From CAZOHN01 sp964579325 (GTDB lineage: Bacteria; Pseudomonadota; Alphaproteobacteria; Rhodobacterales; Rhodobacteraceae), in NCBI GenBank assembly GCA_964579325.1, contig CAZOHN010000165.1, forward strand, positions 1 through 7,988: a stretch of DNA of 7,988 nt, given 5' to 3'. Under the pieces are notes generated by a model, which did not search any database, was not told where the DNA came from, and was given only the letters and a program-made list of their open reading frames with translations. The position numbers and the translations under genes are program-made. Positions within the stretch are counted from its first letter, which is position 1. Each line of letters starts with the position of its first letter. Below are positions 4,824-7,988 of the stretch, one piece after another.

Positions 4824-6386
4824 TCAGGCCATCCACCAGCGTTCGGGCGCCCGCTGGCCGTCGAGGCCCCAGTTCGCCGCGACCTTGTCGGGCGTGACCA
4901 CGCTGTCGCTCACGCCCATGACGTAGTTGTTGTACATCGGGATCACGGTCGCGCCTTCGAACGACAGGATGCGCTGCATCTCCGAATACATCTCCGCCCG
5001 CTTGCCCTCGTCGAGCACTGCGCGGGCCTCGACCAGAAGCTGGTTGAAGCGCTCGTTCTCCCAGAAGCTCTCGTTCCAGGGCGCCCCGGAGGCATAGGCG
5101 ATGGTGAAGGCCTGATCCTCGGTCGGACGGCCGCCCCAGTAGCTCGCGCAGAACGGCTTCTTCATCCAGACGTTGTCCCAGTAGCCGTCATCGGGCGCAC
5201 GGTCGACCGTGATGTTGATGCCCGCGGCCGCCGCCCGCTCGGAGAAGAGGACGCCCGCATCGACCGCGCCCGAGAAGGCCGCGTTGGCAACCGTCAGCGT
5301 GACGTCGAGGCTCTCAAGGCCCGCTTCCTTCAGGTGGAACTTGGCCTTGTCGGGATCGTAGGTCTTCTGCTCCAGCGAGGCGTCGAAGTAGCGGTTCGCG
5401 GGGCTGATCGGGTGGTCGTTGCCGACCGACCCGTGGCCGTTCAGGATCTTGTCCACAAGCTCCTGCCGGTCGACCGCGTACTTGAGCGCCAGACGCACGT
5501 TGTTGTCGCTGAAGGGCGCCGTGCGGGCGTCCATCGGGAAGACGTAGTGCGCGGTGCCGGCGATCGAGAGCACCCGGTTGCCGCCCCGGCTTTCCAGCAT
5601 CGACACGGTCGAGGGGTCGACCTGGTCGATGGCATCGACGGCGCCGGTCATCAGCGCGTTCAGACGCGCGGCCGAATCGAGGATCACGAGCAGTTCCACG
5701 CGGTCGACGTGGGCGCGGCCCTCCTTCCAGTAGTTGGGGTTCTTCGTGAAGCTCGCCTGCACACCCGGCTCGAAGCTCTCCAGGATGTAGCCGCCCGACC
5801 CGTCGGTCGTCATCGGGTCGATCTTGCCGTCGGCGGAGGGCAGGATCGGCAGGTGGTAGTCCGACATGATGAAGGGGAAGTCGGCATTGGCGCCGACGAG
5901 GGTGATGACGACGTTCTGGCCGTCGACCTTTATGTCGGCGATCTGGTCCACCAGCGGCTTGGCCGCCGAGGTCGAGTTCTCGCCGCGGTGATAGTTCAGC
6001 GACGCGGCCACATCGTCGGGCGTCAGGGTCTTGCCGGAATGGTAGGTCACGCCCTGCCGGATCGCGAAGACCCAGGTCGTCGCATCGGCGGACTCCCAGC
6101 TTGTCGCGATCTCGGGGATCAACTGACCGTCGGGGGCGATCTCGGTGAGCATGTTCGACCGAGCGACCGAAAGGGTCTGGCTGTAGAGGTGCTCGAGGAT
6201 CGCGGGATCGAAGCTGTCGGTCGTGTTGCCGTGGCCGATGCCGATGCGCAGCGTGCCGCCGGGCTTGGGCTGGGCGCGGGCCGGCCGCATCGAAGCGGGC
6301 AGGATCAGCCCCGCGGCGCCAAGGGCGGTGGCCCCGCGGAGTACACCGCGGCGGCTGATTCCGCGGGAGCTATGGTTCGGGTTCAT
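4824..6386 (-). CDS. Extracellular solute-binding protein, family 5, Tat-exported (ABC importer)
   Basis: This periplasmic receptor captures the substrate and delivers it to the permeases encoded downstream; it is a DppA/OppA-like SBP_bac_5 protein. The 520 residues fit the family. The N-terminus carries a twin-arginine signal, SRRGVLRG at 11-18, a hydrophobic stretch at about 19-33 and an ARA/Q cleavage site after residue 38, so it is probably exported folded by Tat. Family features are LIPEIATSWE at 89-98, ITYH-like VTYHSGKTLTPDDVAASLNYH at 113-133 (in two parts), GSGGYILESFEPG at 197-209, NPNYW at 216-220 and the conserved PFSDNNVRLALKYAVDRQEL at 291-310. The only cysteine of the mature part is Cys413, so it is not a lipoprotein. 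The ATG at 6386 has an ideal AGGAGG site seven bases upstream. As first gene it probably sets operon expression. The ligand (peptide, opine or other small molecule) cannot be assigned. Confidence 0.95.
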   Translation of the reverse strand: MNPNHSSRGISRRGVLRGATALGAAGLILPASMRPARAQPKPGGTLRIGIGHGNTTDSFDPAILEHLYSQTLSVARSNMLTEIAPDGQLIPEIATSWESADATTWVFAIRQGVTYHSGKTLTPDDVAASLNYHRGENSTSAAKPLVDQIADIKVDGQNVVITLVGANADFPFIMSDYHLPILPSADGKIDPMTTDGSGGYILESFEPGVQASFTKNPNYWKEGRAHVDRVELLVILDSAARLNALMTGAVDAIDQVDPSTVSMLESRGGNRVLSIAGTAHYVFPMDARTAPFSDNNVRLALKYAVDRQELVDKILNGHGSVGNDHPISPANRYFDASLEQKTYDPDKAKFHLKEAGLESLDVTLTVANAAFSGAVDAGVLFSERAAAAGINITVDRAPDDGYWDNVWMKKPFCASYWGGRPTEDQAFTIAYASGAPWNESFWENERFNQLLVEARAVLDEGKRAEMYSEMQRILSFEGATVIPMYNNYVMGVSDSVVTPDKVAANWGLDGQRAPERWWMA

Positions 6387-6433
6387 TTGCCTTCCTCCTG
6401 TTGGATCGGCGCGATGTGCCCCGCGCCTGTTCT

Positions 6434-6458
6434 GTCACCGGCCCGGAGGCCGGTTGAC
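6434..6458 (-). promoter_or_regulatory. Leader hairpin upstream of the ABC operon
   Basis: On the minus strand GTCA-ACCGGCC, loop TCCG, GGCCGGT-GAC forms about 10 base pairs with one bulged A. It lies about 50 bases before the binding-protein start codon and about 40 bases past the AbrB-gene terminator. It could be a leader RNA structure or an operator for an unidentified regulator. No T-run follows and no riboswitch class is recognised. Confidence 0.4.
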
Positions 6459-6493
6459 TGGATGCTAGCGCAATCAGCGCGCCGCGCGACAGC

Positions 6494-6535
6494 AAAAAAG
6501 GCCCTGTCCCGTCGATCAGCGCCACGGGACAAGCC
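6494..6535 (-). terminator. Intrinsic terminator of the AtuA-DUF4387-AbrB operon
   Basis: The minus strand carries TGTCCCGT and ACGGGACA as an 8-bp perfect stem (6531-6524 with 6512-6505). Pairs from GGCT/GGGCC extend it with one bulge, and a run of six T (6499-6494) follows at once. The 5' arm is the last codons of the AbrB-family gene, and its TGA (6518-6516) lies in the 11-base loop. It separates that gene from the ABC transporter operon, so the operon needs its own promoter in 6387-6493. Confidence 0.8.
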
Positions 6536-7556
6536 GCGCTGCAACCGGGGCGAGCAGGATGACGAGGACGAGGCGCAGCAGGTGGTGGCTGACGACGAAG
6601 GCGAGGTCGGCGCCCGCGAGGATGGCGATCACCACCATTTCCGCCTGCCCGCCCGGCAGGAAGGCGAGGAACGCCTCCTGCCCGGGCGCGAGGCCGGTAA
6701 GCATGATGATCTCGATGAAGCCGAGGCTGATGATCGCAAGGAGCGCGGCATAGGCAAGGCCCGCGCCCACATCGACCCGGATCTCGCGAGCGGTGATCCC
6801 GGTATACTTCACCCCCACCGACAGCCCGATGAAAAGCTGCGCCGCCCAGATCATCTCGGCCGGGGGCCGCACGGTGATGATGCCCGAGAGCGACAGGATG
6901 CCCGCCAGGATCATCGGCCCAAGGATCGAGGCGCCGAAGAGCCTCAGCCGCTCGGCCAGCTTCCAGCCCACAAGGCCCGCCGCAAGCAGGATCGCAATCT
7001 GCACCGGGTCGGTCTGCGCGGCCGGGATGCCGGGCGGTTGCGTCAGGTCGACGTCCCACAGCAGCACCATCAGGATCGGCGCCAGCGTGACGATGGCGAG
7101 GACGCGCGTGGCATGGATCAGCGACAGTGCGCGCACGTCTCCCCCCGCCTCCTGTCCGAACACCAGCATGTCCTGCAATCCGCCCGGCATCGCGGCATAC
7201 CAGGCGGTGGCGTGGTCGAAGCCCCAGACCTTCCGGAACAGCGGGTAGCCCACAAGCCCGATCACGACGATGAAGAGCGGCACGAAGGCGAGCGATCCGG
7301 CCATGGCGGGCAGCCGGTGGACAAGGTCGGGCGTGATCGACGCACCGACCGCGAGGCCGAGGAAGGTGCGCAGGAAGGTGCCTGCCTGCCCGAAGTCGGC
7401 CATCCGCGCCCCGGCAAGGGCCGCGACGAGGCAGGCGGCCATCGGCCCGAGAAGAAGCGGCAGCGGCAGGCCGAGCACGACGAAGGCCCCTGCCCCGAGC
7501 GCGGCGATCAGGAGGGTGATCGCCCGCCGCCGCCAGAGCGGTCTGTCAGTCGCCAA
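6516..7556 (-). CDS. AbrB-family integral membrane protein (COG3180-type, internally duplicated)
   Basis: This is a polytopic membrane protein of the AbrB family (Pfam AbrB, PF05145), often labelled ammonia monooxygenase or AbrB regulator without direct proof; its biochemical role is unknown. The 346 residues from the chosen start show two homologous halves. LLLGPM at 35-39 matches ILGPMILAG at 211-219. MPGGLQDMLVFGQEAGGD at 123-140 matches LPGGQAEMVVIAILAGAD at 300-317, each followed by a His-Arg-containing helix (LSLIHATRVLAI; VVSHHLLRLVLV). This is the abrB duplication pattern, with about ten helices. I chose the TTG at 7556 because GGAG lies seven bases upstream and the overlap with DUF4387 is then only 11 bases. 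The ATG at 7595 adds 13 residues (MARNGRIFWRRWS) but lacks a ribosome site and gives a 50-base overlap. The overlap implies co-transcription with the AtuA/DUF4387 pair. It might move their substrate or product, which is speculative. Confidence 0.88.
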   Translation of the reverse strand: MATDRPLWRRRAITLLIAALGAGAFVVLGLPLPLLLGPMAACLVAALAGARMADFGQAGTFLRTFLGLAVGASITPDLVHRLPAMAGSLAFVPLFIVVIGLVGYPLFRKVWGFDHATAWYAAMPGGLQDMLVFGQEAGGDVRALSLIHATRVLAIVTLAPILMVLLWDVDLTQPPGIPAAQTDPVQIAILLAAGLVGWKLAERLRLFGASILGPMILAGILSLSGIITVRPPAEMIWAAQLFIGLSVGVKYTGITAREIRVDVGAGLAYAALLAIISLGFIEIIMLTGLAPGQEAFLAFLPGGQAEMVVIAILAGADLAFVVSHHLLRLVLVILLAPVAARLVPWR

Positions 7557-7848
7557 GCTCCATCTCCGCCAGAAGATGCGCCCATTGCGCGCCATGCATG
7601 TCGCGGTCGTCGCGGCTGCCCTGCACGACGGGGCGCGGGAACGAGACCTTGATGACGTGCAGATCGGCGATGTCGAACCGCTTCAGAAGCTGCTCGGGCT
7701 GGCCGTAGAGCCGCGCGACGGCCGCTGTCGAGAGGCGCGGCGCGAGGGTCCGATAGGCCTCGGCGCTGCCGCAGAACACATCCACCGTCACCCAGAAAGG
7801 TCCGGCGTTCTTCGACCGCACTTTGGCCGCGATTTCACCCACGCGCAT
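7546..7848 (-). CDS. DUF4387 domain protein
   Basis: This is a small cytoplasmic-type protein of 100 residues with no signal peptide or membrane segment. It matches what I know of DUF4387 along its whole length: VRSKNAGPFWVTVDVF at 10-25, a central FDIADLHVIKVSFPRP at 58-73, then VVQGSRDDRDMHGAQWAHLL. The conserved KNAGPFW, SFPRP and DRDMHG patches look like ligand or active-site segments, but no reaction has been firmly established to my knowledge. DUF4387 is typically encoded beside, or fused to, AtuA-type (DUF1446) proteins, and here it overlaps the end of such a gene by 14 bases. The ATG at 7848 is supported by GGAGGT five bases upstream, within the AtuA coding sequence. Its end overlaps the AbrB-family gene. 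Probably a small subunit of an AtuA-containing enzyme (inference). Confidence 0.9.
   Translation of the reverse strand: MRVGEIAAKVRSKNAGPFWVTVDVFCGSAEAYRTLAPRLSTAAVARLYGQPEQLLKRFDIADLHVIKVSFPRPVVQGSRDDRDMHGAQWAHLLAEMELGD
7564..7567 (-). promoter_or_regulatory. Ribosome binding site deciding the AbrB-family start
   Basis: GGAG on the minus strand, seven bases before the TTG at 7556, lies inside the last codons of the DUF4387 gene. The competing ATG at 7595 has no purine-rich site upstream. This supports the TTG start and translational coupling to DUF4387. Confidence 0.45.
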
Positions 7849-7988
7849 CGCCGACCTCCGTGACTGTCAGGCGGAACGCCTCCATCGGATCGTCGAGGTC
7901 CATGACGTGATTGAGCGCGAATTCATAGAGCGGGCCGCGGTCGGTGGTGGCGGGGGAATAGGGGAAGGCGAAGGTCGGCAGTTCCTCG
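7835..7988 (-). CDS. AtuA-family (DUF1446-type) protein, C-terminal 50 residues
   Basis: This is the tail of a gene that enters from the right edge; the reading frame is fixed by 51 uninterrupted codons ending at TGA (7837-7835). The translated end includes LPTFAFPYSPATTDRGPLYE, then FALNHVMDLDDPMEAFRLTV. The FALNHV...DDP..AFR pattern matches the C-termini of acyclic terpene utilisation AtuA-family proteins that sit next to DUF4387, as I remember them. The short fragment alone would be weak, but the adjacent DUF4387 gene strengthens it. The family is named from the Pseudomonas citronellol/geraniol pathway. Most members, particularly DUF4387-linked ones, have no proven reaction, so a terpene role should not be assumed. 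The start, promoter and upstream partners lie outside the window. Confidence 0.7.
   Translation of the reverse strand, partial: EELPTFAFPYSPATTDRGPLYEFALNHVMDLDDPMEAFRLTVTEVGDARG

Noticed and set aside
3799..4926. 375-codon open frame on the plus strand
   Set aside because: It mirrors the DppB-type permease in the opposite strand; His- and Gln-rich product without domains.
4824..6386. Assignment as nickel, glutathione or dipeptide binding protein
   Set aside because: Family 5 binding proteins share the fold across many ligands, and no ligand-specific motif or catabolic gene in the same operon supports a choice.
6461..6480. Possible -10 box TAGCAT upstream of the ABC operon
   Set aside because: It matches four of six bases, but no acceptable -35 hexamer lies at 16-18 bases. 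Too weak to list as a promoter.
5334..7652. 772-codon open frame on the plus strand
   Set aside because: Antisense to the binding-protein and AbrB-family genes; low-complexity product (many RQ, RR, DE runs) and no family resemblance. The opposite strand has clear homology-type motifs.

Overview
The window is GC-rich chromosomal-type DNA with strong Shine-Dalgarno sites and tightly packed operons. It carries a PEP synthase with close family identity, a dipeptide-type ABC transporter, and hairpin-dense intergenic DNA containing a GAGGATACTT motif. Together these suggest an alphaproteobacterium, most likely Rhodobacteraceae. That placement is inferred from gene content and from remembering similar intergenic motifs; no search was run. 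Every gene I can support is on the minus strand, so transcription runs from high to low coordinates.

From right to left there are three units. (1) Positions 7988-6516: the 3' end of an AtuA-family (DUF1446-type) gene, a complete DUF4387 gene and an AbrB-family membrane protein. All overlap and end in an intrinsic terminator (6494-6535) whose loop contains the last stop codon. AtuA and DUF4387 proteins are recurrent partners of poorly known biochemistry, and AbrB is a ten-helix-type duplicated membrane protein. (2) Positions 6386-1230: a complete four-gene peptide/opine-type ABC importer. It consists of a Tat-exported substrate-binding protein, two permeases and one ATPase gene with both nucleotide-binding domains fused. 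A GC-rich intercistronic hairpin lies after the binding-protein gene and a terminator-like hairpin follows the ATPase gene. The substrate cannot be read from the sequence. (3) Positions 724-1: the first 241 codons of phosphoenolpyruvate synthase, running off the left edge. A perfect FNR/CRP-type palindrome sits at class II distance from a possible -10 box.

The 505-base stretch between units 2 and 3 (725-1229) holds no credible gene. It contains the most unusual structure in the window: two perfect 28-bp inverted repeats around a 69-bp core, each flanked outwards by the same ordered series of GC-rich hairpins. Corresponding stems on the two sides differ by compensatory base-pair changes. This looks like a composite palindromic intergenic element (REP/BIME-like or MITE-like). 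No transposase, tRNA, rRNA or CRISPR array was seen.
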